From the NCBI GenBank assembly GCA_020205615.1, contig CM035151.1:17710322-17774321 (forward strand): a stretch of DNA of 64,000 nucleotides. Reading direction: 5' to 3'. The translations under genes and the position numbers were made by a program. How positions within the stretch are numbered: position 1 is the first letter of the stretch; each line of letters opens with the position of its first letter. Below the pieces are notes generated by a model, which ran no database searches, had not been told where the DNA came from, and saw nothing but the letters and a program-made list of their open reading frames with translations. This DNA is from Panax quinquefolius. Taxonomy: Eukaryota; Streptophyta; Magnoliopsida; Apiales; Araliaceae. Positions 12,254 through 23,108 of the stretch are shown here, one piece after another.

Positions 12254-12289
12254 TAAACGAATAGCTTTATGGCTTGAGATGACCGTGAT

Positions 12290-12870
12290 TGATTTTAATG
12301 GTTTGGTCGTTTGAATTCACATAATAGGTTGATTAGGAATATGAAAGCTAACAACCTTACGAAAATAATCAATTTTGCATGATAAGTAGTTAACCAATCA
12401 ATCCACAGAATCACGTCAAATGCAAGTATTTTTAATAAAATAAGATCGACGGGTAATGTGAGGGTACCAATTTGAACCAAACAAGACTTATAAGCGATGG
12501 ATGTAATGAAGGTTTCTCCCAAGCGGAGTTTCCACAGATAAGTCAAAGTCTAATTTCTCAGAGTCAAATTTAATCGATGGCGCAAGTAGGAGAAATAAAA
12601 GAATGGGTAGAACCGGTATCAAATAAAGTATAGACTTCATTAGAGTTTATGATAAGCTTACCCGTGATGACCTCATTCGGATTCCTCCTTGCTCTTTGGG
12701 AGGTCACAACAAACGCTCTCCCAGACTTCACCGGTTTTGACTTTTTCGGGACTGACCTTTGGTGCCTCCATCCTAGTTGAATTTGTCTTCGGTAAACGAC
12801 AAAATCGAGCTAAGTGACCTTCTCTTCCATAATTATAACATGATTTGGACGGCATGGCGCAGTTTGGACT
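12290..12870 (-). pseudogene. A2 second zinc knuckle and aspartic protease (decayed)
   Basis: Reading leftward, CYNYGREGHLARFC (a CCHC nucleocapsid knuckle, about 12842-12800) is followed by a linker and the protease active site LFDTGSTHSFIS (about 12635-12595). After this come LPVDLILLKILAFDVIL and a DWLTTYH flap region. Frame breaks separate the parts. The preceding knuckle (CFKCGGEGHIR) lies on the far side of the copia insertion at about 22195-22165. Confidence 0.82.
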
Positions 12871-12875
12871 GATGT

Positions 12876-14757
12876 TGTTAGGTTTGTAATATTCATAACG
12901 CAATCAAATTGCATAAAAAGTGCGGAAGCGTATAAAATCAGAGTTTAAAAAAAATTACAAACCATATACCCGGATCATCCTTTATGCATAATTATTAATT
13001 AAACGAAAAGATAAAGAATAAAATCATACCCTTGAAGATCGAGCTTCCTCAGGTACAAGTTCACCTCCAAATCCTTTCGCGTTCAATCTTGAATCCACCG
13101 GGTTTGGTTCCTTCCTTTGATCAACGTTAGCCACCCAAATGTTTGGCCTCTAGAGGTGATCCACCAAGGAAGAATAAAATTCAAGAAGATGGGTGGTTGG
13201 CTAAACCCTAATTTTTCTATCTCTATAGAAAGGGTGTACTCTCCCAACAAATTGGAATTATTACGTATGTTGAAAAATCAACAACCCATACCCACCCATA
13301 ATAAGACTCCTCTTATTTATAGATGTGGGCAACCCACCTTAACAATTAAGGAATTGGGTTTTATTTAATTAATTAAATTCTTTTAATTAATTAAGCTCCC
13401 TAATCTTATTAGGGATAATTAATTAAACTCTTTTAATTAATTTAACCTCCTAATCTTATTAGGAATAAATGAAAGTACTTATATTAAATTAATTCCTAAA
13501 CTCTTTAGAAATTAAAATAATAATAATTGTAATAATATTAATAAGACTCCTCTTATTAATTTATATTTAATATTTCTAAAATATTAAATAATAATATTAA
13601 GCTATTTAATTTATTCTATCACCATAGATTAAATTAAATATACATAATAATATATTATTACGATTATGCCATTAACTTCTTAAATAATTATTCTTCCTTT
13701 TATGGTGTGACCCTTTAGGTTCTCCATATTAAGCAGGTTGTGAATAAATCAATTAGAACAATTCTAATCTTATTTAAATAAATAAATTAAATAATTAATT
13801 TATTTAAATAATATTTATTCTACAATAGGATAAGCCTCCTAGCGATCAACGACTTTCCAGATAATATAGATTTCAACATTAATCATTAAAGAACCTTTGA
13901 GTAAATAGTTACCGTGACAATTCAATCCTTCCACCATACAATGTCCCAATTAAATATAAGACATGGAATTCTTTGTCAAGTCTTATTTTATTTAATTATA
14001 TGTATTTCGATCCTTAAATGCACAACTCAAATAATGCAAATTAGAAACTCCTTTCTAATTTCATTACCTTCGCCGCCAAGGACTCTTTGGGTTGTCATTT
14101 ATCGAATCACATAGGACATTTCTTCTTTTATTAGAAGTGGTAGATTCTTTATTGATCATACATTATCTCCATGTACAACTTATTATACCCAAGCATACCC
14201 TTTGATATACCCTAAGGGTCTTAAGGAATAAGTCAAAGTATAACTCATCATACACAAGAAACTATGATGATCTCAAGTCCAAGGATTACTTGTACTACTA
14301 TCACTACAGAATTCCTATTGACAGCAAATAAAACTCCATTAGGTATTCCTTAGCGAGCCAACGTTCAAATGAACTTATTCTCTAATAAGCACCTACATAC
14401 TTGCTTTAGTGTCTCCACACAAATGATCATGAGATCAATCATCCTCATCCAATGAGCAAGTTAAACGTATGTACCAATCTATCCGGATTCACTAATCCCC
14501 AATTTAGTAATCCAATGATTGGGAACTATTTTAGTTTTAAGCTTTCTAAGAATTTAGATCTCATTAGAATGATCATCATCATTATTCTAAAAGCATTGCT
14601 TAAAACTATGGGTTTATCACATATTATAAAACAAAGATCATGTAGATAATTAAAAGCCTTTAATAAATTAATACTTTTTATTAATAAATGAATAAGATTA
14701 TTACAAAGTATATGCTTTATCATCAAACATGATTGGCTTGTGTGCATACTACTTTCA
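12876..14757 (-). repeat. Copia 3' LTR
   Basis: Plus strand TGTTAGGTTTG ... CTACTTTCA, 1882 bp, homologous to 20284-22159. A TATA box (CTATAAATA on the minus strand) lies at 13314-13322. Confidence 0.92.
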
Positions 14758-14775
14758 ATCTCCCACTTGCACTAA
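14758..14775 (-). promoter_or_regulatory. Copia polypurine tract
   Basis: Minus strand AGTGCAAGTGGGAGAT immediately precedes the 3' LTR. The AAGTGGGAGAT string is typical of plant copia elements. Confidence 0.8.
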
Positions 14776-15930
14776 AGCCAATCGCCATGGTATCTCATAC
14801 TCTTCTTCTCTAAGTGACGATTATCCTGCTGTTGGATAAGCTTTAGTTAATGGATATGTAATGTTGTTCATGAGAGTCCACTATCTCTATAGTGATTTCC
14901 CATCTTTCAATGATTCTAATAATCAAATGAAAGTGCCACAACACATGTTTAGATCCAAGATGAGACTTAGGAACTTTTCCTAGTTCTGTAATGAACTTTT
15001 AATCCAAACAATCAACTTGCAGCTTCATTTATAGCTATATACTTTGTCTTTATCACTAAACCAACAACTCTTTGTTGTTTGGAACCTTTCCAATTCACTG
15101 CACCATTGTTCAAGATAACGCTTTACCTTAAAGTGGATTTTTTCGTCATCTTGGTGCATCTCGAAAAACTTGAGTCCTGTTAAGCCCTCTAGTTTTAATT
15201 TAGACCCACCATAAATATGATCACATCTTTAGTACCGATTAAGAACTTTAAGATGTTTTTCACCGCCTTTACAAGTGATCTTCTCGTAATATGATCGATC
15301 AACATCGGTCTCGTACATTTCATTGCATACATGATTGTCACTCATGCAATCTCTCTTCTTTGGAGTCTATGGGGACTATTAAAGAGATACACTCCATAGC
15401 TCATCGACATGAGACATCACTTGAGTTTGCCATGCTAAACGACTTTAGCATCAAATGAATATCGTTCTTGGGTTAAGTCGAGCATCCTTTTAAATCTATC
15501 TATATAGATTTATATCCCCAATTAAGATACTCTTCCAAATCATTCATGGAGGAATGTTTAGACAACTTTATCTTTCTTCGATTGTAGCATTGGTATGTAA
15601 TTTCTCATCCGTAGTATATCAACATATAATACTAGAAATTTCACGACGCTCCAATCGACCCTTTTGTACACACTAGAACTCTTACCTCATCAGATGTAAC
15701 TCGGATCATCATCTTCTATGATGCATACCTCATCATCATCATCCATGATGAATCCATACCTCCTAGGTATCTTCGGTACTATTCCAGATTTATGATTCGG
15801 TTGTGGTACAATAGGTCTATCTACAGGTTCCTCTTATTTGACTTATAGTGTTTTGTGGATCATGAACTTTTCAAGATCTATTATCCTCCCACTAGCCCTT
15901 TCAATGATAAACACCTTTATCTTAGAAGGA
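14776..15930 (-). pseudogene. Copia RT C-terminus and RNase H relic
   Basis: No long ORF survives, but a translated trace can be followed on the minus strand. Around 15480-15300 there is a decayed stretch corresponding to the region before the CTRPDI-like motif, with LERYSFDAK-like remnants. At about 14960-14850, RHFHLIIRIIERWEI corresponds to the end of copia RNase H, and NNI.YPLTKA at about 14850-14820 to the conserved DPLTK motif. Stops and indels are frequent. The identification rests on motif order and the PPT just downstream. Confidence 0.65.
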
Positions 15931-16085
15931 AGCGTGTTTCGCAACAAACACCTTTTGCTAAGTAGGATTATAGAACATATACCCTAAACTTACTTTAGGA
16001 TGTCCCATAAATTTGTACTTGTCAAATATTGTCTCAAGCTTATCCTTTGAAACCTTTTTCACATAAGTTGGACAACCCCTTATCT
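15925..16085 (-). pseudogene. Copia integrase C-terminal segment
   Basis: Minus-strand reading gives GCPTYVKKVSKDKLETIFDK, then a stretch corresponding to the FMGHPK..GYMFYNP motif, one internal stop, then QKVFVAKHASF. This is the well-known copia integrase/linker motif (YVK, DKL, K-FVGYPK, GY-FYNP, KVFVAR) that precedes RT, confirming the IN-RT order of Ty1/copia. Confidence 0.85.
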
Positions 16086-17020
16086 TAACATACTTAAGAT
16101 TAGGAATCCTCCCCGTCCATAACTTTTATGGAGTCTTGGGGCTGGATTTTGAGGTTACCATTTTCGTAGATATGCAGCCATTTCTAGGACATTATCCCAG
16201 AAGGATACTGGAATGTCGGTAAAATCATTATGGACCACACCATGTCCAACAAGGTACGATTTTTCATTCAGATACATCAATCAATTATTGCATATCAGGA
16301 TGTGTCCATTATGAGAAAACCATTTGAGATGATCTAGAAACTTATTGCACAAGTATTTATTCATTGATCTAATCAAAGAATCTTAATACATTGTCAATTT
16401 ATTTCACTTCTGAATTCTTTGAACCTTTCAAATAATTCACACTTGTATTTCAACAAATACAATACATTCAACTCTTTGAATGATCATCTCCTTTTCTTAT
16501 ACTAATTTGTTCAATATGCAAAATTATTTTCATGTAAGTCAAGTATATAAAATTTATTAAGTAATATTCCAGTTCTATACAAAACATTATCATTATAAAT
16601 AGAACAACAATTGTTCTTAATTATAATACCAAAGATTTCATTGTCCAACAATAAAATGAAATAATATTTTTAACAAGAACCGGAATACAATAACAACTTA
16701 TTGACTTAATAGATTTGCCCTGTAGGCATTGTTAAACTATAAGTTTCTATGGCTAATGTAGCAACCTTTGCTTCATTTTCCACATATAGAATTACTTATC
16801 TTTGTTTAACTTTCTACTTACCTTGGTCCTTCATAAATCTATATTTATGATAACCAAAGTCGGTATCCAATACCCAAGTAGAACCTTGACTTAAAGAAAA
16901 ATTTATTTTAAATCATGAACAAGTTTGTATTATAAATAGAAACTTCACTAAGCTTCTTTGGTTAGCCTCGCAAGATGCTTCTCGCAGATTTCTTTCAAAG
17001 TGTCCAAAGCTTATTGCGGT
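16086..17020 (-). pseudogene. Copia integrase/protease region, heavily decayed
   Basis: It sits between recognisable gag and the integrase C-terminus, where protease and the integrase core are expected. I see no intact catalytic motif, only AT-rich decayed sequence. Confidence 0.4.
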
Positions 17021-17024
17021 GGGA

Positions 17025-17760
17025 AGCAAACTCCTTTCTTATCCGTGACGGTTTTGCTCTTATTATCCTTTGTTTACGCCTTTCTATTTACCTTCTTTGA
17101 ATCGTTCTTCTTTTGGAAGATCCTTTGGCCCCTACCAAGAAGACTTTGTTTTTCTTGGTTGGAAAGTGACTCTCAACATTTTTTAATATATTAAGCAAAT
17201 CGGAAGTCGATATCTAGCTTGTTCATATGAAAAATTCACAACAATTGTGAAAGGAGTAGGGAGTGAGTGCAAGATCAAATCTTGGCTCAACTCTCCATCC
17301 CATGACAAAACCGGTTGTCTAATTGATCAATCAAATTGATCATGTTAAGAACTTTTTTATGCATCTTATAGTGCCATTGGCCATTCTAGATCGGAAGAGC
17401 TCTTAGATATCTCGATATCTATCACCCCCACTTTCCTCACCATCAACTACTTGATGTGCGGGGAATATAGTAGGAGCATCCATAGTTTCATCTTGACATT
17501 TGAAGCTCGTTACTCATGGATGCGAGCATGATGCATCGAGCTTAATGTGCATCATCTTGCCACTTTCTAAAAGTAGCAATCTCTTCCTCGGAGGCATTAT
17601 CTCGCAACCATTGTAGGGATAGGCGTATTAAGGACATAAGATAGCTTTTCGACCATGAGAACTATTCTCAAATTCCTTAACTTTTCCGTTTAATTCTATT
17701 GCAAGTTAATTTAGCATCTAATATGCTTCAAGCAAATGATAGTAATTTTAGACATTGTAA
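17025..17760 (-). pseudogene. Copia gag relic
   Basis: The minus-strand translation shows, with stops and frame shifts, a MINLIDQLDN / HGMES segment, an IFHMNKLDIDF segment, an ESLSNQEKQSLLGRGQ segment and a Lys/Asn-rich tail. These match in order the UBN2-type gag of copia elements. In the intact family the protein forms the virus-like particle. At least five disabling changes are visible. Confidence 0.75.
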
Positions 17761-20265
17761 AATTTCGTAAATGAATTTGTAATTAACAACATTTTAACAT
17801 ACATTCTTTTATTAATTACCAAAATAATTTAGGTCTTGTTTTAAATTGGTATCTCCCACTATTATTTTCTTCAAACTATATTACCCTCACTTATATAGTT
17901 AAGCAAAATCTAATTAAAGATTTCTTTAGTGAGAATAAGGATCCCATTTCAAATGTATATAGCCTTGTGGTGACACAACAAACTATATATAAATAAATAG
18001 GTAGACAACTTTTGTCAATTACATCAACTATGCAACTCCTTTCTTTTGCCTCTTAGATTATTTTGATCAAGTGGTGGCACATCCGAATCAAAATTATCCA
18101 AGTTAAGTCCGACCTAGCACTCCATATATTCAAAAAGAAAATACCATCCTTGTGGTGACACAACAAAACAATATTGTTCAATTTTCTTTATAAGCATCAA
18201 ATGTGATAAATTAACATCTTATATACTTAATACTTGCCTTGTGGTGACACAACAAACTCATATTAAATATTTAATACTCTATTAATTTTATCATGCTAGA
18301 AAGCGACGTTCGATATTCCAAATATCTTTGAACGCTTAGGACTTAATATAAAAAAAAAAAAATTGAGGGTTTGTTATTAATTTGTCTCATCTTGTTTTAG
18401 CGCATGCATATATATATATAAAATACGCGTTATATTAATAAACATGCGAAGCATGTTTGCATAATATATATATATATATATAGTATAGCATGCACATATA
18501 GAATACTATATTCTACCCAGGATTGATTATGGACTTTTATTCTAGTTTGGTTCACTAGAGCCACCAAGTGAACTAAAAAGGTCAAACCCTAGGGTGCAAG
18601 AAATAATATTTAAATATAACTATTACATTTAAACTTAGGGCTCCATTACAAATGGGTCTTCAAGCTCCTTGTCCTCGATCTCCAATTCTTCAAAATAATT
18701 CTAACTATTCCTATTACGTAACTATTTAAAATAAATAGAAACCTTGATCGTGATCGAGGGAAGTACATAGGAGAGAGATAGAATTTACATTAAGAAAAAT
18801 TAGACATTTAGCGTAGTCGCATGTAATTCCCCATTTAATAAAACCCATACATTCGTACATCCAACTAAAATAAAATCCAATCACATTGGGTCGATAAATT
18901 CATAATCAATCCCATTTATTATCATACACATCACCATATGCATCAATAAATAACATTCATCTCATGAATAATAAACATTTAATATATATATTGATATCAT
19001 TTAATGGGCAAAATTTAGTTAGTATAAAATCTAATTTTGAATCAAAATAAACTCCTTTATTTTAATCTAAATTTAAATCAAAATAAAACTATTTTATTTT
19101 AATTTATCTAATTTTTGAATAAAATAAACTATTTTATTTTAATCAAAATCTTTAATTAAAATAAACTCCTTTATTTTAATTAATTATGGAATCCAATTCC
19201 ATATATATATAAAAAAAAAATCTTTAATTAAAATAAACTCTTTTATTTTAATTAATTATGGAATCCAATTCCATGTAAAAAAAAAATCTTTATTAAAGGA
19301 AACACGAATTTTCTTTCCTATTCACAAATAAACTCCTTTATTTTGAATAATATGAAATCTAATTTCATATCTAAATAAACTCCTTTATTTAAGGAAACAC
19401 GGATTCTCTTTCCTATTCACAAATAAACTCTTTTATTTTGAATAATATGAAATCCTATTTCATATCTAAATAAACTCCTTTATTTAAGAAAAGATCAATT
19501 TCAACTCCAATTAGTTATCATGGAATCAAATTCCAACTCTAATTAGTTAAGATTGAAATTAATTTTAAAATTAAAATAAACCTTTTATTTTAAGATTAAA
19601 ATAAATTATTTATTTTAATATTAAAATAAATTTTATTTTAATTATAAAATTATTAACCGTATATATTATATATAATATATGTATATAAAACGGAAATATA
19701 TATATATTATATATATAATATATAAGTAACCGTGCATGTTACCCACGAATCAAACCGTGGCCATAAATTCCGTGCATGCTTCATGCTACTTTTTTTTTTT
19801 TTTTTTTTTTTTTTTAAAGCATTCCAGCAACTCTTTGCTAACTTTGGCAATCAAAAAAAAAAAAAATTAATCCTGCTGAACCTTATATAAGCTGCTGCTG
19901 CTAAAAAAAAAAAATGCGCTGCCTGCTTGAATAACCTGTGCCTCGATTTCCGTGCAGCTTCATCAATCTCCTTTATTTAATATATGCTTCCTGATTTTAA
20001 AAATTGACCGAATGCATGCTGCTTCACTTTATTTCCGTGCAGTAACTTGCTGGTTTCGATTTCGTGACCTGCTTGCTTTCCATTTTTAGTTTAATAGGGG
20101 CACGGAAATCAAGGTCACCTGTTAACAGGTTTCGGCCCTTTTTTTTTTTTTTTTTTTTTTTATTTTTTTATTAAATTTTATACAATAAAATTATGCCCAA
20201 TTAAATTGTTCTAAACACATATCAATATACATATCAAATTGAAACAATTAATAATTAGATAAAGA
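17761..20265 (-). other. Long copia leader between PBS and gag
   Basis: About 2.5 kb with no ORF, unusually long for a leader. It contains three copies of a 20-nt hairpin motif (17963, 18148, 18237), an array of AAATAAACTCCTTTATTT-like repeats (about 19020-19620), TA tracts near 18407 and 18466, and homopolymer T/A runs near 19790 and 20140. Confidence 0.6.
19020..19620. repeat. Degenerate AAATAAACTCCTTTATTT array
   Basis: Roughly a dozen copies of AAATAAACTCCTTTATTTT, spaced irregularly by ATTAATTATGGAATCCAATTCC or GGAAACACGAATTCTCTTTCC blocks. The unit is itself nearly palindromic (AAATAAA...TTTATTT). Confidence 0.7.
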
Positions 20266-20269
20266 TTTG

Positions 20270-20281
20270 GGCTCGATGCCA
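20270..20281 (-). promoter_or_regulatory. Copia primer-binding site (initiator tRNA-Met type)
   Basis: Minus strand TGGCATCGAGCC two bases from the 5' LTR end. It is a two-difference variant of the TGGTATCAGAGC complement to initiator tRNA-Met and sets the direction of the element. Confidence 0.75.
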
Positions 20282-20283
20282 TT

Positions 20284-22159
20284 TATTAGGTTTGTAATAT
20301 TCATAACGCAATCAAATTGCATAAAAAAGTGCTGAGCGTATAAAATCGAGTTTAAAAAATTACAAACCATATATAGGATCATCCTTTATGCATAATTATT
20401 AATTAAGCGAAAAGATAAAGAATAAAATCATACCTTGAAGATCGAAGCTTCCGCGTGACAAGTTCACCTCCAAATCCTTTTCGTTCAATCTTGAATCCGC
20501 GGGTTTGGTTCCTTTCTTTGATCAACGTTAGCCACCCAAATGTTTGGCCTCTAGAGGTGATCCACCAAGGAAGAATAAAATTCAAGAAGATGGGTGGTTG
20601 GCTAAACCCTAATTTTTCTATCTCTATAGAAAGGGTGTACTCTCCCAACAAATTGGAATTATTACGTATGTTGAAAAATCAACAACCCATACCCACCCAT
20701 AATAATAAGACTTCTCTTATTTATAGATGTGGGCAACCCACCTTAACAATTAAGGAATTGGGTTTTATTTAATTAATTAAATTCTTTTAATTAATTAAGC
20801 TCCCTAATCTTATTAGGGATAATTAATTAAACTCTTTTAATTAATTTAACCTCCTAATCTTATTAGGAATAAATGAGAGTACTTATATTAAATTAATTCC
20901 TAAACTCTTTTAGAAATTAAAATAATAATAATTGTAATAATATTAATAAGACTCCTCTTATTAATTTATATTTAATATTTCTAAAATATTAAATAATAAA
21001 TATTAAGCTATTTAATTTATTCTATCACCATAGATTAAATTAAATATACATAACATATTATTACGATTATGCCATTAACTTCTTAAATAATTATTCTTCT
21101 TTTTATGGTGTGACCCTTTAGGTTCTCCATATTAAACCGGTTGTGAATAAATCAATTAGAACAATTCTAATCTTATTTAAATAAATAAATTAAATAATTA
21201 ATTTATTTAAATAATATTTATTCTACAATAGGGATAAGCCTCCCTAGCGATCAACGACTTTCCAGATAATATAGATTTCAACATTAATCATTAAAGAACC
21301 TTTGAGTAAATAGTTACCGTACAATTCAATCCTTCCACCATACAATGTCCCAATTAAATATAAGACATGGAATTCCTGTCAAGTCTTATTTTATTTAATT
21401 ATATGTATTTCGATCCTTAAACGCATAACTCCAAATAATGCAAATTAGAAACTCCTTTCTAATTTCATTCGCCTTGCCAAGGACTCTTTGGGTTGTCATT
21501 TATCGAATCACATAGGACATTTCTCTTCTTTTATTAGAAGTGGTAGATTCTTTATTGATCATACATTATCTCCATATACAACTTATTATACCCAAGCATA
21601 CCCTTTGATATACCCTAAGGGTCTTAAGGAATAAGTCAAAGTATAACTCATCATACACAAGAAACTATGATGATCTCAAGTCCAAGGATTACTTGTACTA
21701 CTATCACTACAGAATTCCTATTGACAGCAAATAAAACTCCATTAGGTATTCCTTAGCGAGCCACGTTCGGTGAACTTATTCTCTAATAAGCACTACATAC
21801 TTGCTTTAGTGTCTCCACACAAATGATCATGAGATCAATCATCCTCATCCAATGAAATGAAAGAACGTATGTACCCAATCTATCCCGGATTCACTAATCC
21901 CCAATTTAGTAATCCAATGATTGGGAACTATTTTAGTTTTAAGCTTTCTAAGAATTTAGATCTCATTAGAATGATCATCATCATTATTCTAAAAGCATTG
22001 CTTAAAACTATGGGTTTATCACATATTATAAAACAAAGATCATGTAGATAATTAAAAGCCTTTAATAAATTAATACTTTTTATTAATAAATGAATAAGAT
22101 TGTTACAAAGTATATGCTTTATCATCAAACATGATTGGCTTGTGTGCATACTACTTTCG
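20284..22159 (-). repeat. Copia 5' LTR
   Basis: 1876 bp homologous to 12876-14757. TATA box (CTATAAATA on the minus strand) at 20718-20726. Differences from the other LTR are small indels and changes concentrated at CAG/CTG/CCTGG-like sites. Confidence 0.92.
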
Positions 22160-22164
22160 GATGT

Positions 22165-22714
22165 GTCCCTCTCCTCCGCATTTGAAGCATATGATAGGTG
22201 GTCTTTTCCTTCCTTAACAACGGGTCTTTGGTCTTGACGTCTTTCCATCATTATTGAATCTCCTTTTCTTGAAATGTCCATTCTTATTGTTTTGGCCCCG
22301 ATTACCACAAAAGTGGTTACCATATCTGGCATGTTGATTCCTCCACGCTTGTTGTCACCGCTCGATGACTACTCTACTCACCGGTATTATAATTTTGCGT
22401 TGCTCTCTTTTAGTCAACGTTGACTCATTATCGCGCTCCACTAATCGAGCCATTTTACATAACATCCGAATACAAACACGGTTTATGAGAAATAAGATGT
22501 TGACGTATCTCCCGCTTCAAACCTCTTAAAAACATTCGCGCCATTTCTCTTCTTCATTATCCACCAAGTGGGGAACCGCGTGATAACTCCACAAATTTTG
22601 CCTCAGATTGCGACATGGTCATATTGTTTTGTTCCAACTTAATAAACTCCACCTCCTTCATGTGGCGAATACTTTCAGGAAAGTATTTATCGTTGAACAG
22701 CTCCTGGAACTTCT
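22165..22714 (-). pseudogene. A2 gag C-terminal part and first zinc knuckle
   Basis: Closely homologous to A1 gag at 30498-30950 ([20 protein letters not shown], then KLEQNNMT). Towards the copia insertion it ends with a CCHC knuckle CFKCGGEGHIR at about 22195-22165. The N-terminal gag and its 5' LTR are absent because the sequence switches at 22714/22715 to family B RT. Gag forms particles and packages RNA in these elements. Confidence 0.82.
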
Positions 22715-23108
22715 GTGTTTTGGAATAAATCAGAATATCATCAATGAATACTACCACAAACTTATCTAAGTATGGTTTGAATATTCTGTTCATCATATCC
22801 ATGAATGCAGCCGGTGCATTCGTTAATCCAAAAGACATAACCAAAAACTCGTAATGACCATAACGAGTTCGGAATGCTGTCTTTGAAACATCTTCATCCC
22901 TTACCTTCAACTGATGGTATCCAGTTCTCAAATCTATTTTTGAAAAATATTTCGCCCCTTTCAGTTGATCAAAAAGATCGTCGATCCTGGGCAAAGGATA
23001 TTTATTCTTGATTGTCACTTTGTTCAACTCTCTGTAGTCAATACAAAGTCTTAACGATCCATCTTTCTTCTTTACAAACAACACAGGTGCTCCCCAAGGA
23101 GATGTCAC
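22557..23108 (-). pseudogene. Chimeric ORF: B reverse transcriptase fused in frame to A2 gag
   Basis: 183 codons. Residues 1-133 are the gypsy RT finger and palm, with [49 protein letters not shown] and the catalytic FIDD at 121-124 followed by ILIYSK. From residue 134 it is A-family gag ([20 protein letters not shown]). The reading frame is preserved across the joint near 22712. RT lacks its thumb, and RNase H and integrase are missing altogether. This is a deletion scar, with no sign that it makes a selected protein. Confidence 0.88.

Larger units (their letters stand above)
12876..22159 (-). mobile_element. Ty1/copia retrotransposon, 9.28 kb, nested in A2
   Basis: Two LTRs (12876-14757 and 20284-22159) bound an internal region with PBS, gag, integrase, RT/RNase H relics and PPT in minus orientation. 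The 5-bp target duplication GATGT is exact at 12871-12875 and 22160-22164, and removing the element rejoins two halves of the A2 zinc-knuckle region. The right-hand LTR ends read CG instead of CA and TA instead of TG, so both have lost their terminal consensus. Gag phrases such as the NFHMNKLD type and IN before RT place it in copia, probably the TAR/Tork/Angela group. Confidence 0.93.

Noticed and set aside
9332..12903. Reading the A2 ORFs as separate host genes
   Set aside because: Ordered retroelement domains, an adjoining LTR and a polypurine tract show they are one decayed polyprotein.
17963..18256. CRISPR-like spaced repeats
   Set aside because: Three copies only, unequal spacing (185 and 89 bp), plant nuclear context within a retrotransposon leader.
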